Shown here: in pieces, positions 9,729 through 19,798 of the stretch
Position numbering within the stretch: position 1 is the first letter of the stretch
How the letters are laid out: each line of letters starts with the position of its first letter
NCBI GenBank assembly: GCA_022641835.1
Contig: CP048716.1
Coordinates: 558,001 to 622,000 of the forward strand
DNA from: Petasospora fabianii
Lineage: Eukaryota; Ascomycota; Saccharomycetes; Phaffomycetales; Wickerhamomycetaceae
DNA: 64,000 nt
Direction of reading: 5' to 3'
Position numbers and translations under genes: made by a program
The notes under the pieces: generated by a model
Told to the model about the DNA's origin: nothing
Seen by the model: the letters and a program-made list of their open reading frames with translations, nothing else
The model's database searches: none

Positions 9729-10643
9729 CTAGTCATACCACATCTTGATGAGCTCTTCAGAGACGGCAGAAGGTGTCAAGACTCCGAGATCGGTGATCAA
9801 AGCGGTGATGAACTCGTGCGGAGTGAAATCAATTAGTGGGAAAGTGACGGCAGAATCGTCATCAGTAGTGGAAAAGTTATGCAATGGATCCTGATCAGTT
9901 GGAATGTCATCTGGAGCAAGAGGGAACATTCTGACAAACTTGTGCGATTCCGCAACAACGTAAAGTGGCTTGTTAGCAGCCTTGGCGAGCACACCAAGTT
10001 GATAGGTTCCCACATGATTGATGATACCACCACTCTCAGCAACACCTTCAGCACCAACAAGAACCTTGTCAACCTTGTGTATCACAAATCCGACAGCTGA
10101 ATCCACGATAAGCGACACAGGCACACCTTTTTCTCTAAGCATCTTGGCCATCTGTTGTCCCTGGAAAGTTGGTCTAGCTTCTGTAACGACAACTCTAAAT
10201 CTAATCTTCTTGTCAGCAGCATGGCTCAGTAGCGTCCCTACGGCTCTAGAGAACGAATGCACAAGGACAGTGTCATCATCTGTGATGAATTTAGATCCAA
10301 TCTCAGCGATCTTGTCTCTTGAGGCCTTGGAACGCTCGAGGAAAAGTTGACCGTTCTCAACGAGGTGACGACGACATGACTCGTAATCATGATAGAGATG
10401 TGTGTTTCGCAGAACAAAACGCATAAAGAGATCACATCCAGCAGATAAGGAGATAGCATTAGGAATAGAGTCCTTAAGTGTTTGTGTAGCGTCCTGAAGA
10501 AGTTTAATCAGCTCTGTCGACGTGGACGGCTGCTTGACTCTCAAAAGCGTAACGAGAGATTCAATGGCCGCAATGGGCATCGTCATCTCAGCATCATCCT
10601 CGAGAAACTGAAGATAGGTCTTCTTAATGTCAAAGTCTGCCAT
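9729..10643 (-). CDS. GCN3: eIF2B alpha subunit
   Basis: The 304-residue protein is a regulatory subunit of eIF2B, the guanine-nucleotide exchange factor for eIF2; it mediates inhibition by phosphorylated eIF2. Family features are the all-helical N-terminal region and the Rossmann-like C-terminal core with V-L-V-H-S-F-S-R, V-V-V-T-E-A-R-P, V-L-V-G-A-E-G-V-A-E-S-G-G and N-K-P-L-Y-V-V-A-E-S-H-K-F. The length matches S. cerevisiae Gcn3 (305). The start is divergent from MEF2, 210 bases away, so the two translation genes share a promoter region. Confidence 0.96.
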   Translation of the reverse strand: MADFDIKKTYLQFLEDDAEMTMPIAAIESLVTLLRVKQPSTSTELIKLLQDATQTLKDSIPNAISLSAGCDLFMRFVLRNTHLYHDYESCRRHLVENGQLFLERSKASRDKIAEIGSKFITDDDTVLVHSFSRAVGTLLSHAADKKIRFRVVVTEARPTFQGQQMAKMLREKGVPVSLIVDSAVGFVIHKVDKVLVGAEGVAESGGIINHVGTYQLGVLAKAANKPLYVVAESHKFVRMFPLAPDDIPTDQDPLHNFSTTDDDSAVTFPLIDFTPHEFITALITDLGVLTPSAVSEELIKMWYD

Positions 10644-10853
10644 GGCGTTGGGTTGATAGACTTATGATAACAAGATCTCGATGCGTCATAAATTGAACAA
10701 AATCAAAGAGAGAAGCCTTTTGTGTTTTGTGCTATGAAAAGTTTCGCGATGATCTCGAGATGGATGTTTTGTCCGGGCGACCCCATCTCTCTATCTCTCT
10801 ATCTGTATCTATATCCTTCTCCTTCTCCTTCTTTCTCTCCAGAGCCTCATATT

Positions 10854-13157
10854 ATGACAGTCTCTTGGTCACGGTTTGTCTGGCAGTTTTCCACCACTGC
10901 CGGTCGTATGGCCCCACCTGCCACGGTGCCCTCCAAGATCCGTAACATTGGAATCATCGCTCATATCGATGCGGGCAAGACCACAACCACAGAACGTATT
11001 CTCTATTACGCTGGAATCACAAGTCGAATTGGAAATGTTGATCAGGGAGATACAGTCACTGACTATCTTCCACAAGAGCGTGCTAGAGGAATCACAATTC
11101 AGTCTGCTGCTATCACCGTGCCCTGGAACAAACACAGAATCAACCTCATTGATACCCCTGGCCATGCGGACTTCAGTTTCGAAGTTATCAGATCTTTAAA
11201 AGTCCTTGATGGTGCCGTTACAATCTTGGATGCCGTTGCTGGTGTTGAGGCACAAACTGAAAAAGTTTGGAATCAGAGTAAGACAATTCCAAAGCTATTC
11301 TTTGTTAATAAGATGGACAGAGAAGGTGCAGGTTTCAGTAGAACCGTCAAGGAGATTGTATCAAAGCTCGGAACTAGAGTATTACTTTGTAATGTCCCTT
11401 ACTTCCATGAACTTCCGAACAGAGATCGAAAGTTTGCCGGTGTACTCGATATTGTGGACAAGAAATTGCTGGAGTGGAGTGAGGGCGACAAGATCACAGT
11501 GAAGGAACTTGAAGGCGAGACTCTTGAAGAGGTTGCTCGCTGCAGAGAATCCTTGGTTGAGACCCTTGGTGAGATTGATGAAGAGGTTGTTGATTGCTTC
11601 TTGGAAACTGAAGATTACATGGAAGTCCCAGCTGATCTTCTTCGCAGAGCCATTCGCAAATCTACCCTCGAGAACTTTGCCGTTCCAGTCTTTTGTGGTG
11701 CTTCTTTCAGAAACATTGGTGTTCAACCACTAATGGATGCTGTCAATTACTATCTTCCTTCACCACTTGAACGTCAACCTGAGGTTAACTCAGCAGTTGA
11801 ACTCAAGGAGAAAGGCTATGTTATCAACAACAATGATAAACTTGCCGTTGCACTTGCATTCAAGGTGATCACCGATCCGATCAGAGGTGTGATGGTGTTC
11901 ATCCGTGTCTACTCCGGAAGGCTGCAGTCCAACTCCACCATCTATGTAAATGGTGAACAAGTGAGAATCGGGAAACTTCTAGTCATGCATGCCAACGTTC
12001 CAGAGGAAGTATCCGAGATTCAAGCTGGTAACATTGGTGTGATTGTTAGTGATAAGCTCAAGACGGGCGATACCATTCTTTTCCACACACAGAAGAAGAA
12101 ATTATCAAACAAGGATCTAAGTGTCGTTGCCAATCCAATTGTTGTCCCACCACCTGTTTTCAGTATCTCCTTGGAGCCAAAGACATCAGGCGATAAGAGA
12201 AGCATGGATGATGCGCTTTCCATCCTACTCAGAGAAGATCCATCATTGAAGGTGACCATTGATGAAGAATCAGGACAAACTTTACTCTCTGGTATGGGTG
12301 AATTACATCTTGAAATTGCCAGTGATCGTCTTAAAGACCTCAAGGCCAAGATTGAGCTTGGTAAAGTGATGGTTTCTTATAAGGAGACTATTTTGAGTAA
12401 AAAGACGGCCACTAGAGAGAGTGCAGATGGTGCCAAGATTACAGTCTCTATGCAACCAAACCCAACTGATATGAGACTATTGCCAAAGCGCAAGACCTAT
12501 GTTGATCTAAGTGATAATAACTTCTTTATGGTTGACTATGAGCCAAAGACATGGGAGAAAGTGCTTCCGTATCAAACCATTGTCAATGCACTCATCTCAG
12601 GTTCCATTTCCAGTATTCAGCGTGGACCAGTGATGAAGTTCCCATTGAACTCAGTGTTGATTGGTATTGAATCAATTGAAATTCCAGATGATATGAATAG
12701 TGCCGCTCCACTGATCCCATTGATCCGTCAGGCCTTCTTTGACATCTTGAGAGATGAATCTGCGTTCAATGTCATGGAGCCAGTGATGAACGTTACAGTC
12801 GAGGTGTCACCGGAGGATATGGGATCTGTGATCCAAGATCTGACATCGGCTCGTAAAGGTGTCATCAGCTCCATTGATGAGGAGACAAACGGGGAGGATC
12901 TTGCCCAGTTTAGAGATATCAGTGAGTCTCAGTACCTCCCCTACGATCCAACATTAGAGTTCTTGAAAATGAGAGATAACTTCAATGGTAATCAGGCAAT
13001 TAACGCTATTGTTCCATTGAAGGAAATGATTGGATACTTGCCAAAATTGAGAGCATTAACCCAGGGAAGAGCAACTTTCCACATGGAATTCAAGGGTATG
13101 CAACAGGTGACTAGTGATAGATTGCAGGAGATCATGCAAGAGGAGTATAGCTACTAA
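10854..13157 (+). CDS. MEF2: Mitochondrial elongation factor G2 (ribosome recycling)
   Basis: The 767-residue translational GTPase has G1 AHIDAGKTTTTE, switch II DTPGHADF and G4 NKMD, followed by domains II-V of EF-G. It matches Mef2/EF-G2 rather than Mef1, in particular around S-R-G-I-T-I-Q-S-A-A-I and F-C-G-A-S-F-R-N-I-G-V-Q-P-L. EF-G2 proteins split mitochondrial ribosomes with RRF. I chose the ATG at 10854: it gives a basic, hydroxylated presequence (MTVSWSRFVWQFSTT), whereas the upstream extension is a pyrimidine-rich stretch (10783-10840) that looks like 5'UTR. An in-frame ATG at 10734 is the alternative. Confidence 0.95.
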   Translation: MTVSWSRFVWQFSTTAGRMAPPATVPSKIRNIGIIAHIDAGKTTTTERILYYAGITSRIGNVDQGDTVTDYLPQERARGITIQSAAITVPWNKHRINLIDTPGHADFSFEVIRSLKVLDGAVTILDAVAGVEAQTEKVWNQSKTIPKLFFVNKMDREGAGFSRTVKEIVSKLGTRVLLCNVPYFHELPNRDRKFAGVLDIVDKKLLEWSEGDKITVKELEGETLEEVARCRESLVETLGEIDEEVVDCFLETEDYMEVPADLLRRAIRKSTLENFAVPVFCGASFRNIGVQPLMDAVNYYLPSPLERQPEVNSAVELKEKGYVINNNDKLAVALAFKVITDPIRGVMVFIRVYSGRLQSNSTIYVNGEQVRIGKLLVMHANVPEEVSEIQAGNIGVIVSDKLKTGDTILFHTQKKKLSNKDLSVVANPIVVPPPVFSISLEPKTSGDKRSMDDALSILLREDPSLKVTIDEESGQTLLSGMGELHLEIASDRLKDLKAKIELGKVMVSYKETILSKKTATRESADGAKITVSMQPNPTDMRLLPKRKTYVDLSDNNFFMVDYEPKTWEKVLPYQTIVNALISGSISSIQRGPVMKFPLNSVLIGIESIEIPDDMNSAAPLIPLIRQAFFDILRDESAFNVMEPVMNVTVEVSPEDMGSVIQDLTSARKGVISSIDEETNGEDLAQFRDISESQYLPYDPTLEFLKMRDNFNGNQAINAIVPLKEMIGYLPKLRALTQGRATFHMEFKGMQQVTSDRLQEIMQEEYSY

Positions 13158-13873
13158 TAATGGGAGTGTTTGTGTAAATATTGATTAAAAAGCATCACAT
13201 ATCATGGCCCGTTAATGCAATCTGGGGGAACTAATATGTAGGCGTACAATTTTATTACAGCTATTATAGCCGCACTTACACTTATGCGTGAAGGTATTCT
13301 GTATGGCGCCTGAGCATATATATACGCTAATACATACTTTGAGAATTTATCTATATCAATCACCATTACAACTGTGCTAAACTCAATAGTTCTGAAGTGA
13401 ATGAGGCATAAATAATCTCGGGATCTAAATTATTGGTCTATATAATATTTGGCTCCCCGAATCTGCACGCGCCAGTAGTTTCAGATGCCGGTCGGTAGTC
13501 CAAAGCGGAATTGTTGATCGTTGATTATTTACAGTACAAAATAAGCGATGATGCTTTCTGTTTCTCTTATTGTAATGTGGTTCTTCCCTAGCTGTGAACT
13601 CCACAACCCTTTGACGTCACCAACCATCTCCTCTACTCAATGAAAAAGGAACTAAATTTCTTTTCCCAAGACAAATCATAAAGTATTGGGGGTGTGGATG
13701 CGCGTTGTCATGGAGATAAAACTTCAAATGCGAGTATACGTAATGAATCTCAAAAGCCGAGAGAGAAATCGAGGCTGTGGAATTAGAGTCGGTATTACAA
13801 ATATATAGCGAATAAACACTTTAACTTACCCAGTTTGTGTCATATCCCACTTAGGGTGGAAGAAGTTTGACAT
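13158..13873. other. Intergenic region MEF2 - KTR-type gene
   Basis: No gene is visible in these 716 bases. A consensus CRE (TGACGTCA) lies at 13612-13619, 255 bases upstream of the KTR-type start; such sites bind Sko1 or Aca1/Cst6-type bZIP factors in yeasts. Confidence 0.5.
13612..13619. promoter_or_regulatory. CRE/ATF-type bZIP site TGACGTCA
   Basis: Perfect 8-bp palindrome in the promoter of the KTR-type mannosyltransferase gene. In S. cerevisiae such sites recruit Sko1 downstream of Hog1. Binding here is inferred. Confidence 0.4.
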
Positions 13874-14983
13874 ATGTCGACTTTGGTTCTGTTCCTAGTG
13901 GCTGGCCTGTTGGCAGCTGCATTTCAAAGTAGCAGTTTTGCCGAGCTGTGGACAGAGTGGACGGAAGGTGTCGTTGACCAACTCCTTCAGACAGTACGAT
14001 ACGGTCATTTGGGGACGCATCAACGAGAGAATGCCACTTTGCTGACATTATGTCGTAATTCGGATCTTTATTCTATGCTTGAAACGATACAAAATGTGGA
14101 GGATCGTTTCAATTCAAAGTGGAATTACGATTGGGTATTCTTGAACGATGAGCCCTTCACAGATGAGTTCAAAGAGTCAGTTAAGAGATTGACAAGTGGT
14201 CAAACCAAGTTTGGATTGATTGATAAGAAGCATTGGTCACTTCCCGACTGGATTGATAAAGATCGAATGAGGGATGAAATGAACAAAATGGAACAAAGAG
14301 TTATATATGGCGGTTCTGAAAGTTACAGGCACATGTGTCGTTGGTACTCTGGATTTTATCAATGGCATGAACTTGTGATGCCTTATAAGTATTATTGGAG
14401 AGTTGAACCAGATGTTAAATTTTTCTGTGATGTTGACTATGACGTTTTCAAGTATATGAGAGTGAATAAGAAGAAATATGCCTTTGCCATCTCAATCTTT
14501 GAATACAAAGCCACAATCCCGACGTTGTTCGAAAGCATCGCTCAGTTCCTCAATAATCCTGAGAATCAAGACATTTCACAATTGATGCCACAGGATAACC
14601 TTAGAGAGTTTATTCTGAATGATGATGGAACATATAACTTATGTCACTATTGGACAAATTTTGAAATTGCCGACCTCGACGTTTTCCGAAGCGATGCCTA
14701 TCAACGATACTTCAATCACTTGGATCAAAAAGGTGGTATCTTCTATGAACGTTGGGGAGATGGTCCTATAAGAAGCATCTTTGCCAGCTTGTTTTTACAC
14801 AAGGATGAAGTGACATGGATCAAAGATCTCGGATATACCCATCCACCATACCTTCAATGTCCACTTGATGATCACCTTCGTCGCAAGCAACGCTGTTCTT
14901 GTGATCCAGGGAAGGATTTTACACTAAACGATTATAGTTGTACATCGAGATTCCTCCAGATACAGGGACTCACTCCCTGGTGA
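13874..14983 (+). CDS. GT15 (KRE2/KTR family) alpha-1,2-mannosyltransferase
   Basis: The 369-residue type II Golgi protein has a short hydrophobic N-terminus (about residues 3-22) and then the GT15 catalytic domain. Diagnostic segments are W-R-V-E-P-D-V-K-F-F-C-D, a conserved H-Y-W-T-N-F-E-I in which the Glu is the proposed catalytic residue, and Y-E-R-W-G-D-G-P-I-R-S. The enzymes transfer mannose from GDP-Man to N- and O-linked glycans. It is short for the family (S. cerevisiae members are 393-464), mainly because the stem is almost missing. Which of the Ktr subfamilies it belongs to is not clear to me. A CRE box lies upstream, and a MNN2-family gene follows on the same strand. Confidence 0.92.
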   Translation: MSTLVLFLVAGLLAAAFQSSSFAELWTEWTEGVVDQLLQTVRYGHLGTHQRENATLLTLCRNSDLYSMLETIQNVEDRFNSKWNYDWVFLNDEPFTDEFKESVKRLTSGQTKFGLIDKKHWSLPDWIDKDRMRDEMNKMEQRVIYGGSESYRHMCRWYSGFYQWHELVMPYKYYWRVEPDVKFFCDVDYDVFKYMRVNKKKYAFAISIFEYKATIPTLFESIAQFLNNPENQDISQLMPQDNLREFILNDDGTYNLCHYWTNFEIADLDVFRSDAYQRYFNHLDQKGGIFYERWGDGPIRSIFASLFLHKDEVTWIKDLGYTHPPYLQCPLDDHLRRKQRCSCDPGKDFTLNDYSCTSRFLQIQGLTPW

Positions 14984-16241
14984 TGACTGCATATATATAT
15001 AGATGAGATATGATAAACGATTTGACGATTCTGGGCTTGGCCATAGCCGTGCATTATATGTTCACTGGGGACTCCATTCTATGATGTAACGGGGGAAAAA
15101 TCTTTCCTGAGAGATGCATTGAGGCATGGAGTCATGATGGTATGATGCTATGTGTCTACATACATACATATGACATTTACAATCATGATGATCATCGAGC
15201 AAGGCACTCACTTGCACGGGCAAGTGCCAAGGGGTCCTTTTTGAATATAGAGTGCTGGCTCAAGGTGATCACTGCATAGTGCAGACACGGGTCTCGTACA
15301 CACAAAGAGATGATAGCAAGCAGCACAGTACGCCGTAGATCAACTATTAAGGTTTGATTTACAAGTACGCATGCCAGATGAGGTCTCTAAGAGAGAAGAC
15401 TGGGGTCGTACTATGTCACCAGCCTTAACTAACTTTGAAACTGTTTTTTGTCACTTGGTGGATAGCTAGGTGGGGGTAATACTCACCTAAAAGTTGGTTT
15501 AGGTGTTTTATTAGTCTCTCCTGTATGGAAAGAGTATGAACTTAATCAAGTGCGGATCTGCAATGTGGTGATCTGCGACTGCTTATGGCCGTTAGCAACG
15601 GCGTTTGTGAATTGTTGGAGAGATGAATGTAAACACATATACATACACATACACAGTAAACCAAACTTATTCAAGATAAATAAAGACCATCTTGTATAGA
15701 TCACAGACTAAGGAACCTCATAAAGGCAAGCGCTTATCTAATACGTTGTCATAGTAACAGTATTTTAACATAACCGGGACAATCTGTTGTTTGCGTGTCC
15801 TTACCGTGTTTTTTTCCCGATGATGGAATTTCTTTTCGCTCCACCAAAATTCCAAAGTCGGAACTTTCTCTCTACTTTTATTAGCATCTTATACTCTAGG
15901 GACTTATTGATTCTTCCATTTGGTCTGTTTGATCGTTGGCTCTGTCCTCAGACACTTCAAACGAGTTCATTCACATTGAAACAGACTCGGAAACACTCTG
16001 CCTGCCAGTGACTATAGGATCCACATTTTACCTTTAATCCTCCCAGAGCACTTCCTCTGAGCCCAGTGTTTGGCTCTCAATAACATCACTTGATCCCAAA
16101 GACCACTCTTTCTCTATATTCATTACACTCATTGGATCACGTGTTCTTCATTGCTACACCAACGCTAACACTACGACTTCCTCAAGAGTTCACCACGTTC
16201 TCACTCCTTCTCGAAGATAAACATCACAACATAATACCATC
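14984..16241. other. Intergenic region KTR-type - MNN2-type genes
   Basis: These 1258 bases hold no recognisable gene; the short frames (for example 15787-16011) show no family features. A hairpin-forming sequence lies at 15203-15228 (arms CACTTGC/GCAAGTG around ACGG). A CACGTG box lies at 16139-16144, about 100 bases upstream of the MNN2-type start. Confidence 0.5.
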
Positions 16242-18014
16242 ATGGGTGCAACGTTATACAGGCTTAAGCGATTCTCGCGTAAGAGAGGCTCTGTACTGCT
16301 TGCTCTACTCATAATAACTATATTTGTGTGTCAATTCACTTCTCTTTCCAAGCTCACGCATGATCACATATCAACTTTACAGAAATCATTCCAAACACAA
16401 CAACAGACTTCTCTTAACACTGTACAAGAGAGTGCTGACCCTGATGATAAGACAGTGCCATTTTACAAGTCAGCAGCTGCAAAGAAGCCTGAGAAGGCTT
16501 CTCAAGATAAGGTTTCGCATTTGGAAAAGCTTAAACAAATCTCTCTCAGTATGGAAGATGATCATTCTGGTTCACGTTTAATCATGGGTCATGAGCTCTT
16601 TGATAATGTCTTTGAAATCTTGAAAAAGGGTGAACCATCAATTCCAAAACTTGAAAGATACAAGACGGATGAGCGTATTTACCATGCAGGTTACGATGGT
16701 GACTCTAGTGTAGTGTTCACAGAAGAGTATCTTAATGGGTTCCTCGACTTGAACACGGAAGAAGTATCAAGCTTGAAAAAATCCCATGAATATGTCGTCA
16801 ATAATCTTCCAAAGGACGTCCCACCACAGCTTTACAATGGTAATGGTATCGTTTACGTTGGTGGTGGTAAATTCAATTGGCTCGCTTTACTCTCAATCAA
16901 ATCACTTCGAAGCTTAGGCTCAACTCTCCCGGTGGAAGTGCTCATTCCAACAGAGGACGAATACGAGATTGAGCTTTGTTCCAGAATCTTCCCAGCTCTT
17001 GATGCTAAGTGTATTCTTCTCCCACATGCTCTTGGTGAAAAAGCCATGTCCAAATTCAGTTTCAAAGGATATCAATACAAGGCACTTGCCTTGATTGTAT
17101 CTTCTTTCGAAAACGTTCTCCTCTTGGATTCAGATAACATCCCAGTTCATGCTCCAGACTATCTTTTTGATAACGAACCTTTCAAATCCGCTGGTCTCAT
17201 CACATGGCCAGATTTCTGGAGAAGAGCAACTTCACCACATTATTACACCATTGCCGGTATTGACGTTACAAAAGACCGTGTCAGATTCGGTTATGATGAT
17301 CGTGAAAAGGATCAAGAAGAGACACCATTCCATGATAGAAAAGGTGCTATTCCAGACCCAACTTCTGAATCTGGTCAGTTGATGATTTCCAAGTCTAGTC
17401 ATACAAAGGAGTTGTTCTTAGCATTGTATTACAACTTGTATGGTCCTGATTATTATTATCCACTTTTCTCTCAAGGTTCAGATGGTGAAGGTGATAAGGA
17501 AACATTCCTTGCTGCTACAGTTGCCCTTGGATCGTCATACTACCAAGTGAAGAAGTTTTTAAATGCCTTTGGTCATTTTAACATTGATCATGAATTCGTT
17601 GGTACCGGTATGGGTCAATATGATCCTGTGGAGGATTTCAGTATTGAAAAGACAAAACAGAGACAGAAAAAAGTTGCCCAGGAGCTTAATCAGGATATTG
17701 AACTTGTTGGTAAGGAACCAAGAATCTTATTTGTTCATGCTAACTTCCCAAAATTGAATCCTGTATCGCTTAAGGCTGAAAACAAGGTGTTTGAAAGAAA
17801 CGGTGATCGACTTAGATTGTATGGACCAGGTATGGCCAAGAGAGTTGGTTATGACTTTGAATTAGTTCAATGGAGAAACATGCATTTCTTAGTGTGTGAG
17901 TTGAAGATTGAAGTTGAAGCTTTTAATGGTCAGGATTATCAGACGGTTTGCACAGAGATCTTGGATCAATTGCATCATCTAGAGGCTACTGTTAAGGATA
18001 ACGAAAGAGATTAA
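16242..18014 (+). CDS. GT71 (MNN2/MNN5 family) alpha-1,2-mannosyltransferase
   Basis: The 590-residue Golgi type II membrane protein has a basic cytosolic tail (about 1-15), an anchor at about 17-33 and a Gln/Ser-rich stem. The GT71 domain begins near N-G-I-V-Y-V-G-G-G-K-F-N-W and includes the DXD-type metal/nucleotide site L-L-L-D-S-D-N-I-P and the following L-I-T-W-P-D-F-W-R-R. Mnn2-type enzymes start the mannose branches on the N-glycan outer chain, using GDP-mannose and Mn2+. S. cerevisiae Mnn2 and Mnn5 have similar length (597, 586). Several yeasts have multiple MNN2 paralogues, so I leave the symbol open. Confidence 0.93.
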   Translation: MGATLYRLKRFSRKRGSVLLALLIITIFVCQFTSLSKLTHDHISTLQKSFQTQQQTSLNTVQESADPDDKTVPFYKSAAAKKPEKASQDKVSHLEKLKQISLSMEDDHSGSRLIMGHELFDNVFEILKKGEPSIPKLERYKTDERIYHAGYDGDSSVVFTEEYLNGFLDLNTEEVSSLKKSHEYVVNNLPKDVPPQLYNGNGIVYVGGGKFNWLALLSIKSLRSLGSTLPVEVLIPTEDEYEIELCSRIFPALDAKCILLPHALGEKAMSKFSFKGYQYKALALIVSSFENVLLLDSDNIPVHAPDYLFDNEPFKSAGLITWPDFWRRATSPHYYTIAGIDVTKDRVRFGYDDREKDQEETPFHDRKGAIPDPTSESGQLMISKSSHTKELFLALYYNLYGPDYYYPLFSQGSDGEGDKETFLAATVALGSSYYQVKKFLNAFGHFNIDHEFVGTGMGQYDPVEDFSIEKTKQRQKKVAQELNQDIELVGKEPRILFVHANFPKLNPVSLKAENKVFERNGDRLRLYGPGMAKRVGYDFELVQWRNMHFLVCELKIEVEAFNGQDYQTVCTEILDQLHHLEATVKDNERD

Positions 18015-18657
18015 GAAGTTGCATGTTGGAGTCAGTATGTGTGTTTTTTTGTTTTGCTTTTAAGCGGTGATCACCATCTCTTAATAAGACTTTGGTGTTG
18101 GGAATCCGCTCTCATTCTTTAATAGGTGCATGTATAACGTATTTGATAATAATAATTGTCCATATGATTCATGGTTTACTAGTGTTCTTGTACTATTATA
18201 CTCTTAACATCCTCTAATGATCAGTTAACCTCCACAATAGAAGGCTATACAATGGTATCAAAAAAATAAATGGACGAGTCCGGATTCGAACCGAAGACCT
18301 TTCCCATGCTAAGGGAACGCGCTACCAACTGCGCCACACGCCCGTTAATTGAGTATTAAAAATGAGTTCTTTTCCAGACCAGCACTATTGATACTTATAG
18401 ATATTTATACTTATGTATTTCTTTCCACTTGATGTTTAAATTGTTAAACAGAGTATTTTCACATACGCTGGATAGAATCCATCAGGAAGTAACATTATTC
18501 TGGATTAGTATACTATGTTATAATCAATATACGTTAAGGGATTAAAAAAAAAAAAAGAGTCGCGCTTCTCCCTGTTTATTGTTTACCTTTCACTGTTCAT
18601 CTTCCACCTTCAATTACCATCACTAATCCTTTTGCAGAATAATTCTACGTCTTGTTC
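18015..18657. other. Intergenic region with tRNA-Ala
   Basis: Apart from the tRNA at 18271-18343 nothing but AT-rich spacer is seen. A 13-base A tract lies just upstream of APC11 (about 18543-18556), typical of a nucleosome-poor promoter. Confidence 0.6.
18271..18343 (-). tRNA. tRNA-Ala (anticodon AGC), copy 1
   Basis: The minus strand gives a complete 73-nt tRNA: acceptor GGGCGTG/ACTCGTCC region, A box TGGCGCAGTTGG, anticodon loop TTAGCAT giving AGC, B box GGTTCGAATCC, no intron. A T-rich terminator follows (TTTATTTTTTTGAT on the minus strand). The tRNA body is identical to the one at 25647-25719 on the opposite strand. Confidence 0.97.
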
Positions 18658-19011
18658 ATGAAAGTACACATAAAGTCTTGGAAAGGTGTTGCCACATGGT
18701 CTTGGGATGTGCCCAAGGAAGAAGTTTGTGGTATTTGCCGAGTCTCATTCGATGGAACATGTCCAGCGTGTAAATACCCCGGAGACGAATGTCCCTTGGT
18801 TGTTGGAGAGTGTACCCACAGGTTCCACGTACATTGTATCTCTAAGTGGTTGAACGTGGAGACGTCGAAGAATTTGTGTCCGATGTGCAGAAGAAGGTTC
18901 CAGACAAAGCAAGATGGGGACATCAAGGCCGATACCAGCAGTGCGATGGGGAGTGTTGTTCAGCAAGGTGCGTCTACCGTGTTAGATGGGGCCCAATATC
19001 CTTCGATGTGA
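18658..19011 (+). CDS. APC11: Anaphase-promoting complex RING subunit
   Basis: The 117-residue RING-H2 protein is the catalytic subunit of the APC/C ubiquitin ligase; with Apc2 it binds the E2. It starts MKVHIKSWKGVATWSW, close to Apc11 proteins, and has the zinc ligands C-G-I-C, C-P-A-C-K-Y-P-G-D-E-C, C-T-H-R-F-H-V-H-C and C-P-M-C-R. The start is the ATG at 18658; the frame continues two codons upstream without an ATG. A weak CACTAAT...TTTTGCAG sequence just upstream could be the end of a 5'UTR intron, but I see no convincing donor. The tail after about residue 88 is not conserved. Confidence 0.95.
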   Translation: MKVHIKSWKGVATWSWDVPKEEVCGICRVSFDGTCPACKYPGDECPLVVGECTHRFHVHCISKWLNVETSKNLCPMCRRRFQTKQDGDIKADTSSAMGSVVQQGASTVLDGAQYPSM

Positions 19012-19798
19012 GCTGCTTTGTCTTCCAAGGAGTATCAGATCTATAAGAATCACTACACAGACAATTGTCGCTATTGTGCTTCGTTGCTGCTTCGTCCCAA
19101 GTCAAGTCGACTCATCTCTTCTACACACTGTTGCTGGCCAACAATTCACGCTAATGACCGCTACGATACACATGTTTTAATGCAAATCAAACACATCAAG
19201 TATCCTCTATGGATAAATGCCAGCATGTAGAGAAATCTAATAACGAAGAAGGTGCCAAAAGGATAGCTGACCGACCTAGATGATGTCCTTGTACCGCTCT
19301 TAGACTATTTACACATGTCGTACGAATATCATAGGGGAGTAAGAGCCCTGGATCACATTATAAAAAGGCTTATAACAACAATCGTAGGTAACAAATGGTA
19401 AAACATGACTTCAAGAGGATAAAATCAAAGATGATGTGGCTATTTTCTAACCCCGACAAACCCCGTTATTGTTCCAAGTTCGAAACCGGCCAGAGACTTT
19501 TTTTCATTTGTTGTCCTGCTTAGCCCCTCTAGGTTAATTGAACATCTTGCTATGGCTAGTTAGGAGTGCACAGCTTTAGTAAGCATTACATCAACAGGCC
19601 ATGAAGCTCAGAAACTTTGAGAATATCAGAAAAGCTGAGAGAATGTGGGACGAGGCGGATCCCTGCCACTTAAGCAGCAACCTTTTAACCGTTCGCACAT
19701 CAACTAAATAACTCCGATATAAAAGTGAGTATCCGCCACTTTCAAACGCATCTGTACTTCCACCGGAAATAAAACTGACTCCTCAAAAGAAGATCACA
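19012..19798. other. Intergenic region APC11 - YJU3
   Basis: No gene is recognised in 787 bases. The element CCGACAAACCCCGTT at 19453-19467 recurs with one mismatch at 21208-21222, upstream of the zinc-cluster gene. Confidence 0.5.

Noticed and set aside
10722-10853. N-terminal extension of MEF2
   Set aside because: Starts with GTG, is encoded by a pyrimidine-rich tract and does not look like a presequence; ATG 10854 does.
15787-16011. 74-codon frame in the KTR-MNN2 spacer
   Set aside because: Does not begin with ATG in the sequence I read and lacks any family signal.
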